A DNA stretch of 8,531 nucleotides from an uncultured Paracoccaceae bacterium (GTDB taxonomy: Bacteria; Pseudomonadota; Alphaproteobacteria; Rhodobacterales; Rhodobacteraceae): the NCBI GenBank assembly GCA_937927885.1, contig CALEZJ010000319.1, positions 1-8,531 of the forward strand, written 5' to 3'. This document shows, piece after piece, positions 1-6,502 of the stretch. The notes beneath the pieces were generated by a model that saw only the letters and a list, made by a program, of their open reading frames with translations, did no database searches and was not told the origin of the DNA. A program made the translations under genes and the position numbers. How positions within the stretch are numbered: the stretch's first letter is position 1; each line of letters begins with the position of its first letter.

Positions 1-414
1 CTGGAACAGGCGCGCACGATCATTGCGGTGGCGCGTGCAAAGGGGCGCGAGGCGGGGATGAAGCCCCTGTCGGTGATCGTGCTGGATGCGGGCGGGCAGG
101 TACTGGCCTTCGAGCGCGAGGACGGCGCGCCTGTGGGGCGGTTCGCCATCGCCGAGGGCAAGGCTTACGGCGCGGTGATGTTCGGCGCGCCCAGTCGCGC
201 GATTGGCACCATGGCGGAAACGCGGCCCGCCTTTGTCGCCTCGCTCGGCGGGCTTTATGGCGGCAAGGTGGTACCGGCGGCGGGCGGGGTGCTGCTGCGC
301 GATGCCTCGGGGGCGATCGTCGGTGCGGTCGGCGTGACCGGCGATACCTCGGACAATGACGCTTTGGCGGGCATCGCGGGCGCCGAGGCGGCGGGATTGA
401 CCGGCGAGGGCTGA
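1..414 (+). CDS. HbpS/GlcG-like heme-binding family protein (DUF336), 5' end missing
   Basis: The frame is open from base 1 to the TGA at 412-414, so the gene starts before the window; 137 residues are visible. A GTG at 28 also lies in frame, but the residues before it (LEQARTIIA...) match the first helix of this family, so 28 is not the start. Family landmarks are the VIVLDAGGQVLAFEREDGAP strand-turn region, an AEGKAYGA segment and the C-terminal block with GLYGGKVVPAAGG, followed by GAVGVTGDTSDNDALAG. HbpS-like proteins are small single-domain proteins of about 130-150 residues. Some bind heme or degradation products of it, and many are linked to glycolate or other oxidation operons with no proven role. 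No signal peptide can be judged because the N-terminus is missing. It lies 66 bases ahead of the C26 peptidase on the same strand and may be cotranscribed. Family assignment is solid; substrate is unknown. Confidence 0.85.
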   Translation: MEQARTIIAVARAKGREAGMKPLSVIVLDAGGQVLAFEREDGAPVGRFAIAEGKAYGAVMFGAPSRAIGTMAETRPAFVASLGGLYGGKVVPAAGGVLLRDASGAIVGAVGVTGDTSDNDALAGIAGAEAAGLTGEG

Positions 415-480
415 GGCCCCCTTTCCCTCGTCAAGGATGCGCATTAGGCTGGGGCCCGAGGCCAGCAGCAGGAAGTTCCC

Positions 481-1239
481 ATGTCGCGCAAGCGTCCGGT
501 TGTCGGGGTGATCGGCAACAGCGCCGTGCTCAACGAGAGTTACCACGTTCACGCGGGCGGGGTGATGAATTCCTCGGCGGTGGCCGAGGTGGCGGGGGCC
601 ATGCCCCTTCTGATCCCGGCCGATCCGCGTTTTGTCACTGTGGCGGAACTGCTGGAGGCCTGTGACGGGTTCCTTCTGACCGGGGGGCGGCCCAATGTGC
701 ACCCCGAGGAATATGGCGAGGATGAAACCCCCGCGCATGGCACCTTTGACCGCAGCCGCGATGCGATCACCCTGCCTTTGGTGCGCGCCTGCGTCGAGCG
801 CGGCCAGCCGTTTCTGGGCGTCTGCCGAGGGTTTCAGGAGGTGAACGTGGCGCTGGGCGGCACGCTGTATCCGGAAATCCGTGACCTGCCGGGGCGGATG
901 AACCACCGCATGCCGCCGGACGGGACGCTGGAGGAGAAGTTCGCGCTGCGTCATTCGGTGCGGTTCACCGAGGGTGGGGTGTTTCACCGGGTGCTGGGCA
1001 GTGTCGAGGTGATGACCAACACGCTGCACGGGCAGGGGATCAAGTCCCCCGGCGCGCGCATCGTCATCGACGGCCATGCGCCTGATGGCACGCCAGAGGC
1101 GCTTTATGTCAGGGATGCGCCGGGGTTCACCCTGTCGGTCCAGTGGCACCCCGAGTTCAACGCCGCGAATGACCCGGCCTCGCGCCCGCTGTTCGTGGCC
1201 TTTGGCGAGGCGGTGCGGGATTTCGCGGCCTCGCGCTGA
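481..1239 (+). CDS. Gamma-glutamyl-gamma-aminobutyrate hydrolase family protein (peptidase C26, PuuD-like)
   Basis: This 252-residue protein has the class I glutamine amidotransferase fold used as a stand-alone hydrolase. The nucleophile elbow is GVCRG with Cys115. The His-Glu pair of the triad is in QWHPEF (His223, Glu225). LLTGGRPNVHPEEYG near residues 65-80 is the characteristic glycine-rich loop of PuuD-like proteins, and GVCRGFQEVNVALGGTLY is a family block. PuuD splits gamma-glutamyl-GABA to glutamate and GABA in putrescine breakdown; relatives act on other gamma-glutamyl compounds. The protein has no signal peptide, so it should be cytoplasmic. The start is supported by AGGAAG at 470-475, five bases before ATG. 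No other putrescine (puu) gene is visible here, so the exact substrate cannot be given. It follows the HbpS-like gene by 66 bases on the same strand. Fold and catalytic residues are seen directly; the function is inferred from the family. Confidence 0.9.
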   Translation: MSRKRPVVGVIGNSAVLNESYHVHAGGVMNSSAVAEVAGAMPLLIPADPRFVTVAELLEACDGFLLTGGRPNVHPEEYGEDETPAHGTFDRSRDAITLPLVRACVERGQPFLGVCRGFQEVNVALGGTLYPEIRDLPGRMNHRMPPDGTLEEKFALRHSVRFTEGGVFHRVLGSVEVMTNTLHGQGIKSPGARIVIDGHAPDGTPEALYVRDAPGFTLSVQWHPEFNAANDPASRPLFVAFGEAVRDFAASR

Positions 1240-1305
1240 TTGAACCGGTTGCCCCGCTGGCGCGACAGACCCCTGAAGGCCCGTGTGGGGCCGCAGGAGA
1301 GTGCC

Positions 1306-1392
1306 ATGGACAAGATGCTGGTTCTGATTGCCGCGCTGGTGGGCGGGTTCTTTGCGATCCTGCCGGCAACGGCGCCCGCGCTGGGGATGTGA
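1306..1392 (+). CDS. Candidate 28-residue hydrophobic small protein
   Basis: A short frame runs from ATG 1306 to TGA 1390-1392. It has a strong ribosome site, AGGAGA at 1295-1300, five bases upstream. The peptide starts MDKMLVLIAALVGGFFAI and continues with a Pro/Ala-rich end (ending ALGM). It therefore looks like one short membrane span or a signal-like hydrophobic segment with a single lysine near the N-terminus. It lies 66 bases after the C26 peptidase gene on the same strand and ends three bases before the converging hemN stop codon. I do not recognise a family. The well-placed Shine-Dalgarno and the clean hydrophobic pattern favour a real gene; its size means chance cannot be ruled out. 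Confidence 0.45.
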   Translation: MDKMLVLIAALVGGFFAILPATAPALGM

Positions 1393-1395
1393 CCG

Positions 1396-2751
1396 TCAGA
1401 TCGCCGAGGAATGGCCGCTTTTCGCCATCGAATAGGCATCGAAGCGCGCCGCGATCATCCGCGTCAGGGGACGACCGGCGGGAGGGATCGACAGGCCATT
1501 GCGGTCATGCACCACGAAGGACCCGAAGGTTTCCGCGACCGGGGCAAAGAGCGCATCGGCCGCCGCCGGGGACAACCCGAAATCGCGGGTCAATTCGGCC
1601 GTGCTGACGCGGAAATCGCACATCAGGGCCTCGATGATCCTTGCGCGGAGCAGGTCCTCGCCCGCAAAGGCATGGCCGCGATGGATGGCGAACCGACCCT
1701 CGCGCACGGCCTTGGTCCAGGCCGAGGTGGCGGAATTCATCTGCGCAAATCCCTGCGGAAAGCGCGAGATCGACGAGGCCCCGAGCCCGATCAGCACCGG
1801 TGAGGGATCATCGGTATAGCCCTGGAAGTTGCGCCGCAGCGTCCCGGCCCGGGCCGCTTTGGCCAGCCCGTCATGCGGGCGGGCGAAATGGTCGATGCCG
1901 ATCTCGTCATAGCCGTCCCAGGTGAAAAGCTGACGCGCGGTCTCGAACAGGGCGAGGCGTTCCTCGGGGCGGGGCAGGGTGTCCGAAGGGATCATCTGCT
2001 GACGCCGCGCCATCCAAGGCACATGCGCATAGCCATAGAGCGCCACGCGATCGGGCGACAGCGAGAGCAGTTTCTGCACCGAATTCGCCAGCCGTTCCGG
2101 GGTCTGGTTCGGCAGGCCATAGAGGATGTCGGCATTCAGACTGCCGACGCCGCGCGCGCGGATCATCGCCACGGCGTCGCGGGTGACCTCATAGGTCTGG
2201 TCGCGCCCGATGATGGCCTGGATCTCGGGGTCGAAATCCTGCACGCCGATCGATGCGCGGTTCATCCCGGCAGCGGCCAGCGCATCCAGCCGGTCCTCGT
2301 CGATCTCGTTCGGGTCGATTTCGACCGAGAACTCGCCGTCCTTGTCCATGGGGGTCAGGGCAAAGATCGTCTCGGCCAGTTCGCGCATCGATTCGGCGGG
2401 CATCATCGTGGGGGTGCCGCCGCCCCAGTGCAGCCGCGACAGCGTCACGCCCGGGGGCAGGTGGCGGCGCAGCAGTCCCAGTTCGGTCTTCAGCGTTTCG
2501 ACATAGGCGCGCACCGGATCGTCGGAATGCGTCCCCTGCGTGCGGCAGGCGCAGAACCAGCACAAACGGCGGCAGAAGGGCACATGCAGGTACAGCGAGA
2601 TCCGGCTGCCGGGGGCAATCGCCTCGATCCACTGGACAAACTGTTCGGCCCCGACCCCGCCCGCGAATTGTGGCGCGGTGGGGTAGCTGGTATAGCGCGG
2701 AACGCGTGCGTCGAAGAGCCCCAGACGGGCGAGTTGCGATTCGGTTTGCAT
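1396..2751 (-). CDS. hemN: Oxygen-independent coproporphyrinogen III oxidase (radical SAM)
   Basis: HemN converts coproporphyrinogen III to protoporphyrinogen IX without oxygen, using two S-adenosylmethionine molecules, in cytoplasmic heme synthesis (and bacteriochlorophyll synthesis in phototrophs). The product is 451 residues, close to the 457 of E. coli HemN. PRYTSYPTAPQF (from residue 18) is the family N-terminal block. The cluster motif is HVPFCRRLCWFCAC, with Cys60, Cys64, Cys67 and the HemN-typical fourth Cys69. LHWGGGTPT (Gly110-Pro114) is the SAM-binding glycine motif, and MCDFRVSTAEL lies in the C-terminal HemN domain. The ATG at 2749-2751 was chosen because it gives the family N-terminus (MQTESQLARLGLFDARVPRYTS); an in-frame TTG at 2776-2778 would add nine unusual residues. 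The ribosome site is weak (TAGGCGA next to ATG). It diverges from fnrL across 50 bases holding an FNR box, so low-oxygen control by FnrL is likely. Called hemZ in some Rhodobacter literature. Confidence 0.96.
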   Translation of the reverse strand: MQTESQLARLGLFDARVPRYTSYPTAPQFAGGVGAEQFVQWIEAIAPGSRISLYLHVPFCRRLCWFCACRTQGTHSDDPVRAYVETLKTELGLLRRHLPPGVTLSRLHWGGGTPTMMPAESMRELAETIFALTPMDKDGEFSVEIDPNEIDEDRLDALAAAGMNRASIGVQDFDPEIQAIIGRDQTYEVTRDAVAMIRARGVGSLNADILYGLPNQTPERLANSVQKLLSLSPDRVALYGYAHVPWMARRQQMIPSDTLPRPEERLALFETARQLFTWDGYDEIGIDHFARPHDGLAKAARAGTLRRNFQGYTDDPSPVLIGLGASSISRFPQGFAQMNSATSAWTKAVREGRFAIHRGHAFAGEDLLRARIIEALMCDFRVSTAELTRDFGLSPAAADALFAPVAETFGSFVVHDRNGLSIPPAGRPLTRMIAARFDAYSMAKSGHSSAI

Positions 2752-2784
2752 TCGCCTACGTTGAACATGGAAACACAACTAACC

Positions 2785-2798
2785 TTGACCTAGATCAA
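2785..2798. promoter_or_regulatory. FNR box in the hemN-fnrL divergent gap
   Basis: TTGAC-CTAG-ATCAA matches the Fnr/FnrL consensus TTGAT-N4-ATCAA with one mismatch. The centre (2791.5) is about 40 bases upstream of the hemN ATG, and the right edge is only three bases before the fnrL ATG. Binding would be expected to act on hemN and to block or autoregulate fnrL. I found no convincing -10 hexamer at the class II position for hemN. Confidence 0.85.
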
Positions 2799-2801
2799 CC
2801 G

Positions 2802-3557
2802 ATGTCAAAAACCTCGACCGCCCCTGTCAAGCTGACGCATGTGCAATGCGGCGACTGTCCGATCCGGCATCGCGCGGTCTGTGCGCGCTGTGATGACAAT
2901 GAACTGAACCGTCTGGAAGAGACCAAATATTACCGCAGCTACGAGGCCGGGCAGACCATCGTGTGGTCGGGAGACCGGATGGATTTCGTGGGCTCGGTGG
3001 TGTCGGGGATTGCCACGCTGACCCAGACGATGGAGGACGGGCGGCGCCAGATGGTGGGGCTGCTGCTGCCGTCGGATTTCGTCGGCCGTCCGGGGCGCGA
3101 GACCGCGGCCTATGACGTGGTGGCGACCACCGATCTGGTGATGTGCTGTTTTCGCAAGCGCCCCTTCGAGGACATCATGCTGACCACGCCGCATGTCGGC
3201 CAGCGTCTGCTGGAAATGACCCTCGACGAACTCGACGCCGCGCGGGAATGGATGCTGCTTCTGGGGCGCAAGACCGCGCGCGAAAAGATCGCCAGCCTGA
3301 TCGCGATCATCGCGCGCAGGGATGCCTCGCTGAAAATGGCAAAGAGCGAGGGGCAGGTGGTGGTCGACCTGCCGCTGACGCGCGAGGCGATGTCGGAATA
3401 TCTGGGGCTGACGCTGGAAACCGTCAGCCGTCAGATTTCGGCCCTGCGCAAGGATGGCGTGATCGAGATCGAGGGCAAGCGCCACATCATCATCCCCGAC
3501 TTTGACCGCCTGATCGAAGAGGCGGGCGACGACAGCGACGGTGGTTTCCTCGTCTGA
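2802..3557 (+). CDS. fnrL: Oxygen-sensing Crp/Fnr transcription regulator FnrL
   Basis: FnrL carries an oxygen-labile [4Fe-4S] cluster. With low oxygen it is a DNA-binding dimer at TTGAT-N4-ATCAA sites and controls cbb3 oxidase, heme and (in phototrophs) pigment genes. The 251-residue product has the cluster cysteines CGDCPIRHRAVC (Cys16, Cys19, Cys27) and a distal Cys115 in VMCCFRKRPFE; Cys30 and Cys116 are extra. A cyclic-nucleotide-binding-like beta-roll follows (about 35-130), then the dimer helix (LLEMTLDELDAAREWMLLLG) and a winged helix-turn-helix. The recognition helix ETVSRQ has Glu206, Ser209 and Arg210 in the E-SR pattern that reads TTGAT half-sites. The ATG at 2802 gives about 15 residues before the first cysteine, as in other FnrL proteins. 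No Shine-Dalgarno is visible because the FNR box fills that position. P. denitrificans calls its equivalent FnrP. Confidence 0.96.
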   Translation: MSKTSTAPVKLTHVQCGDCPIRHRAVCARCDDNELNRLEETKYYRSYEAGQTIVWSGDRMDFVGSVVSGIATLTQTMEDGRRQMVGLLLPSDFVGRPGRETAAYDVVATTDLVMCCFRKRPFEDIMLTTPHVGQRLLEMTLDELDAAREWMLLLGRKTAREKIASLIAIIARRDASLKMAKSEGQVVVDLPLTREAMSEYLGLTLETVSRQISALRKDGVIEIEGKRHIIIPDFDRLIEEAGDDSDGGFLV

Positions 3558-3574
3558 CCGCGGTTGACCGCGGT
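3557..3574 (+). terminator. Stem-loop at the fnrL stop, possible weak terminator
   Basis: ACCGCGG pairs with CCGCGGT across a TTGA loop (7-bp stem), starting on the last base of the fnrL stop codon and followed by TTC. It arises from a tandem 10-base duplication, TGACCGCGGT at 3555-3564 and 3565-3574, each unit holding the self-complementary ACCGCGGT. There is no real U-run, so termination would be weak or Rho-assisted. Confidence 0.35.
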
Positions 3575-3660
3575 TTCACCAAATCTTCCCGGAAGCGACG
3601 CAATCTCGCCTGGATTGGCAGGCGTATTGGCAACAGTTACAGCCTGCCGCGGGGGATCGC

Positions 3661-4170
3661 ATGTTCGATTGGGACCAGGATTTCGATGCGGTGGTTACGC
3701 CGACCGCGATTGCCCTGGGCGCAGGGGCGACGCGGCCCGGCGCCGGTGCCCCGCTGCGACGGCGTCTGGCCGCGTGGCTGCGCGGTGGACGGATGCGTCT
3801 GGCCCTGCCCGTCAGTGTCCTGCTTGCGATCGGCATCGGGCTTGCGCCGGGCGTGTCGTCGGGTGTGACCTCTGCCTGGGCTCTGGTGTTCGAGGCGCGC
3901 ATGCCCGAGGGGCTGCGGGTTTATGACCAAGGCCAGTTCGCTGCCTTTCGTCGGGGCATTGCGCGGTTTTCCGACGCCGAACTGCTGGACTACGAACGCA
4001 CCACGCTGCGCGGTCACGGTGTCGCAGGCGCCCTGCTGGCCGATTTTTCGCACGATGTGCTGGTCCTGATCCATCAGGAAATCCAGCGCCGTGGCCTCTC
4101 CCGACCCGTCTCGTCGCTGCGCCTTGGCGAGGCGCGGCCCCTTCCTGCCTCGCCCCTCGGGGCAATCTGA
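3661..4170 (+). CDS. Hypothetical single-span membrane protein
   Basis: This 169-residue protein is not recognised. Its codon use, with G or C at most third positions, matches the neighbours, and GGGGGA at 3651-3656 lies four bases before the ATG. Residues 1-45 form an acidic start (MFDWDQDFDAVV) followed by a Gly/Ala/Pro linker and an arginine-rich stretch (LRRRLAAWLRGGRMR). One hydrophobic span follows (about 47-63, LALPVSVLLAIGIGLAPG). The rest is a soluble domain of about 90 residues with alpha-helical character (FAAFRRGIARFSDAELLDYERT and FSHDVLVLIHQEIQRRG). Positive charges before the span suggest the N-terminus stays inside and the C-terminal part is periplasmic. The same frame stays open upstream to 3568 without an ATG or GTG, so 3661 is the best start. 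It follows fnrL by 103 bases and precedes a 36-residue ORF by 18 bases, suggesting a small transcription unit. Confidence 0.65.
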   Translation: MFDWDQDFDAVVTPTAIALGAGATRPGAGAPLRRRLAAWLRGGRMRLALPVSVLLAIGIGLAPGVSSGVTSAWALVFEARMPEGLRVYDQGQFAAFRRGIARFSDAELLDYERTTLRGHGVAGALLADFSHDVLVLIHQEIQRRGLSRPVSSLRLGEARPLPASPLGAI

Positions 4171-4188
4171 CACAAAGGACCCGGAAAG

Positions 4189-4299
4189 ATGCCCAGCCAG
4201 ACGATTCGCTATGTCTATCTCTTTGGTGCCGACCGCGAGGCCGCGCAGCTGCGCCGGGCCTCGTTTTCCGCCGGTGGTGCGGGGGCGGTGGCCTGCTGA
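4189..4299 (+). CDS. Candidate 36-residue small protein
   Basis: An ATG at 4189 opens a frame closed by TGA at 4297-4299. Upstream, AAAGGA at 4174-4179 is nine bases from the ATG, and a second purine stretch (GGAAAG) directly abuts it. The ORF begins 18 bases after the stop of the membrane protein gene, so translation could be coupled. The peptide opens MPSQTIRYVYLFGADREA, then an Arg/Ala-rich middle and a Gly/Ala-rich end with a terminal cysteine (GAVAC). It has no membrane span. It could be a true small protein or the start of a longer gene that has been cut off; the terminator-like hairpin begins ten bases after its stop. No family recognised. Confidence 0.4.
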   Translation: MPSQTIRYVYLFGADREAAQLRRASFSAGGAGAVAC

Positions 4300-4308
4300 G
4301 AACGGGAA

Positions 4309-4331
4309 AGGGGCGCCCCCGGGGCGCCCCT
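4309..4331. terminator. Strong GC hairpin between converging genes
   Basis: AGGGGCGCC pairs perfectly with GGCGCCCCT across a five-base loop (CCCGG), a 9-bp stem. It sits in the 39 bases between the 36-residue ORF (plus strand) and the cpdB stop (minus strand). Read on the minus strand the stem is followed by TTCCCGTT, so the T-run is short. It most likely ends cpdB transcription and may work in both directions. Confidence 0.65.
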
Positions 4332-4338
4332 GCCGGTG

Positions 4339-6306
4339 TCACAGCGTGATGCGATAGAGGGCAAATCCGTTCTGCCCGTCGCCCGCGGCCTCGATCTGCA
4401 CGCCGCGTGCGCGGACCTCGTCGACATAGCGCGCTGCGCCGGGGCCGGTTTCGAACAGCACGGTCGCACCCGCGACCGTGGCAAAGCCCCAGTTGCCATC
4501 GGCTGCCGGGGCGATGGTGCCCAGCGAGACGATATAGCGCACGATGATGTCGCGGTTCGTGTCCGGCGCCTGGAACACGATGGTCGAACCATCCGCGCCG
4601 GGGAACCTGCCGCCCCCCGAGGCGCGGTAGTTGTTGGTGGCGACGATGAATTCGGCATCATCCTGAACCGGGGCGCCGTTGAACATAAGATCCACGATCC
4701 GCCGGGCGCCTTCGTTCACCAGCACGCCGTCATTGTCATAGCGCGATGGCTGGCTGAGGTCGATGCGATAGGTGACGCCGTCGATCACATCGTAGTTGTA
4801 CGAGGGGAAGGCGGGGTTCAGCAGCACCTGATCGGCCTGACCGGGGTTGATCTGGTTGAACATGCCGGCGGAGCGTTCCAGCCATTCGCGCACCTGCGCG
4901 CCGGTGATGCGCACTGCCATCAGCGTGTTGGGATAGAGGTAGAGGTCGGCGACGTTCTTGATCGCCACGGGGCCGACGGGCACGTCGGTGTAATATTCCG
5001 CCCCGCCGCGCCCGCCTGCCTTGAACGGCGCCGCCGCCGACAGCAGCGGCAGCCCCTCGTGCTCGGTGCCGCGCAGGATGTCCGAGACATACCAGGTCTG
5101 CGCCGCCGACACGACCTGCACCGAGGGATCATCGGCCACCAGCGCGAAATAGGAATGCAGCGGCACGGCGGTCTGGCCGACTTCGGCGCGCACATAGTCC
5201 AGCGTCGAGGCATGGGCGGCGGCGGTGGCCTCGATCACCGGCGGGTAATCGGGCACCAGCGCGCTGATCGTGCGGTCCTCGTTGCGCCGCGAGATCGGGC
5301 GCGCCGCACTTTCGGCGGTCTCGATCCGCCAGCCGTCGCCGTCGCGCGCCAGCATCAGGTCGATCACCCCCAGATGCGAGCCCCAGAACCCGGCCATCAC
5401 CGCAGGCTTTCCGTGCAGCGTGCCGCGCTCGGCGTCGATCCCCTCGCCCGAGAAATTCGGCCCCGGGAAGACCAGATGCTGATGGCCCAGCACCAGCGCG
5501 TCGATCCCTTCGACCCCGGCCAGATAGAGGGCGGCGTTTTCCATCCCCTCGTCAAAGGGCGCGGTCGAGATGCCCGAGTGCGAGAGCGCGATGATGATGT
5601 CGGCCCCCTCGGCCTTCATGCGCGGCACCCAGGCGCGCGCCGCCTCGACCACGCCGCGCACGGCAAATCCACCTTCGAGATGGGCACGGTCCCATTGCAT
5701 GATCTGCGGCGGCAGGAAGCCGATGATCCCAACCTTGATCGGGTGCGTTGCCCCCGCGCCATCCGACAGGCTGCGTTCGAGGATGACATAGGCCGGCGCG
5801 TGCAGGTCGTCTTCCAGCGGGGTCGCCCCCAGGCTGCGGGCGAAGTTGGCGCAGACCACCGGAAAGCCCGCGGTCGCGTTCACCAGATCGAGGAAGGGCA
5901 CGCCATAGTTGAATTCGTGGTTCCCCAGCGTTCCGGCGTCATAGCCGACGGCGTTCATCGCCGCGATCACCGGGTGGGTGTCGCCCGCATTCATGCCGCG
6001 CGAATAGGCGACCCAGTCCCCCATCGGGTTGCCCTGGAAATAGTCGCCGTTGTCGACGGTCAGGGTGTTGGTCGCCTCGGCGCGGATCTCGGCGATGATC
6101 GAGGCGGTGCGCGACAGGCCCATCGTGTCATTCGGGCGGTCGCCGTAATAATCGTACGCCTGCACATGGCAGTGCAGGTCCGTGGTGGCCAGGATGCGCA
6201 AATGGGCCTGCCCGGCCTGCGCGCGCAAGGAATAGGGGTGCAGCAGGATCGCGCCGGTTGCAGCAGTCGATCCGGCCAGGAAGGCGCGGCGGGAAAGTCT
6301 GGTCAT
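4339..6306 (-). CDS. cpdB: Tat-exported 2',3'-cyclic-nucleotide 2'-phosphodiesterase/3'-nucleotidase (CpdB type)
   Basis: CpdB hydrolyses 2',3'-cyclic nucleotides to 3'-nucleotides and then to nucleosides and phosphate in the periplasm, letting cells use RNA breakdown products. The 655-residue product (E. coli CpdB is 647) begins with a twin-arginine signal (LSRRAFLAGS), a hydrophobic stretch and a likely cut after residue 29-31 (LRAQA). Metallophosphoesterase motifs are in order: TTDLHCH (Asp43, His45), DNGDYFQGNP (Asp85, Asp88), GNHEFNYG (Asn129, His130), HSG (His243) and GHQH (His275, His277). The C-terminal 5'-nucleotidase domain has NNYRASGGGRFPG (Asn558-Arg561 onward), the base-stacking loop region. 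The start at 6306 follows GAGGA and gives the signal peptide at the N-terminus; the frame is open to 6522 but that extension looks random. Exact substrate preference within the CpdB/UshA group is inferred. Confidence 0.93.
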   Translation of the reverse strand: MTRLSRRAFLAGSTAATGAILLHPYSLRAQAGQAHLRILATTDLHCHVQAYDYYGDRPNDTMGLSRTASIIAEIRAEATNTLTVDNGDYFQGNPMGDWVAYSRGMNAGDTHPVIAAMNAVGYDAGTLGNHEFNYGVPFLDLVNATAGFPVVCANFARSLGATPLEDDLHAPAYVILERSLSDGAGATHPIKVGIIGFLPPQIMQWDRAHLEGGFAVRGVVEAARAWVPRMKAEGADIIIALSHSGISTAPFDEGMENAALYLAGVEGIDALVLGHQHLVFPGPNFSGEGIDAERGTLHGKPAVMAGFWGSHLGVIDLMLARDGDGWRIETAESAARPISRRNEDRTISALVPDYPPVIEATAAAHASTLDYVRAEVGQTAVPLHSYFALVADDPSVQVVSAAQTWYVSDILRGTEHEGLPLLSAAAPFKAGGRGGAEYYTDVPVGPVAIKNVADLYLYPNTLMAVRITGAQVREWLERSAGMFNQINPGQADQVLLNPAFPSYNYDVIDGVTYRIDLSQPSRYDNDGVLVNEGARRIVDLMFNGAPVQDDAEFIVATNNYRASGGGRFPGADGSTIVFQAPDTNRDIIVRYIVSLGTIAPAADGNWGFATVAGATVLFETGPGAARYVDEVRARGVQIEAAGDGQNGFALYRITL

Positions 6307-6350
6307 AATATCCTCACTGTTGGCTGAGTCGTTTCTGCGGAAAGCAGGAA

Positions 6351-6364
6351 TGTTGGCGCCAACA
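6351..6364. promoter_or_regulatory. Perfect 14-bp palindrome upstream of cpdB, candidate operator
   Basis: TGTTGGCGCCAACA is its own reverse complement with a central CG, the general layout of LacI-family and similar dimer operators. It lies 44 bases upstream of the cpdB ATG. A further copy of the half-site TGTTGGC occurs at 6318-6324, 33 bases away and next to the ribosome site. No regulator gene for it is visible here. Confidence 0.45.
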
Positions 6365-6399
6365 GGGACGTGATGCAAGGAATTTGACCGAAGGGTCCA

Positions 6400-6405
6400 A
6401 TTGTA
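6400..6405 (-). promoter_or_regulatory. Possible -10 hexamer for cpdB
   Basis: On the minus strand, TACAAT matches TATAAT in five of six positions. It would start transcription near 6393, placing the 14-bp palindrome inside the leader. No -35 match is found 16-18 bases further upstream, so it would need an activator or may be chance. Confidence 0.25.
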
Positions 6406-6462
6406 ACGGCACGGGGCATCCTGGCGGGCGAGTCCTGACTGCAACCGGTATCGACCCCTGAG

Positions 6463-6480
6463 GTGACAGGGGCATGACGC
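6463..6480 (-). promoter_or_regulatory. Pho-box-like sequence upstream of cpdB
   Basis: On the minus strand, GCGTCAT-GCCC-CTGTCAC resembles the PhoB box CTGTCAT-N4-CTGTCAC: the second repeat is 7/7 and the first 5/7, with the right four-base spacer. Ten bases later comes GATACC, a poor -10 candidate. It is 157 bases upstream of the cpdB start, implying a leader of about 130 bases. PhoB control would fit a phosphate-releasing enzyme. Confidence 0.4.
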
Positions 6481-6502
6481 CGCGCCTCGGGCCCCGCCGC
6501 GG

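Noticed and set aside
1278..1292. GGCCC-GTGTG-GGGCC hairpin after the C26 peptidase gene
   Set aside because: The stem is only five pairs with no T-run on either strand; too weak to call a terminator.
1873..2793. A 306-codon open frame on the plus strand opposite hemN
   Set aside because: It is an antisense shadow of hemN; the minus-strand frame has the radical SAM motif and a family-length product.
3617..3648. Inverted repeat GGCAGGC / GCCTGCC ahead of the 169-residue ORF
   Set aside because: Seven base pairs with an 18-base loop in GC-rich DNA is close to chance, and no regulatory motif accompanies it.
3568..3720. Weak resemblance of the DFDAVVTPTA segment and residues upstream of it to amidase C-terminal ends (D-V-L-L-T-P-T), suggesting a pseudogene remnant
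   Set aside because: Only about eight residues match. No amidase serine-lysine core is present, there is no start codon in the upstream extension, and the rest continues into a membrane span not found in amidases.
4189..4260. RYVYLFG in the 36-residue ORF resembles the start of pyruvate phosphate dikinase
   Set aside because: The match is a handful of residues; the following glycine-rich nucleotide loop of that enzyme is not present.
4297..4331. TGC-TGA with a hairpin ten bases later, resembling a selenocysteine codon with SECIS element
   Set aside because: The hairpin loop (CCCGG) lacks the bulged U and GU apex of bacterial SECIS elements. Reading on would enter only the antisense of cpdB. 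A converging terminator explains the hairpin better.
4336..6327. A 663-codon open frame on the plus strand opposite cpdB
   Set aside because: It is the antisense shadow of a well-supported CpdB gene in high-GC DNA; its product is rich in Arg, His, Gly and Val with no recognisable motifs.
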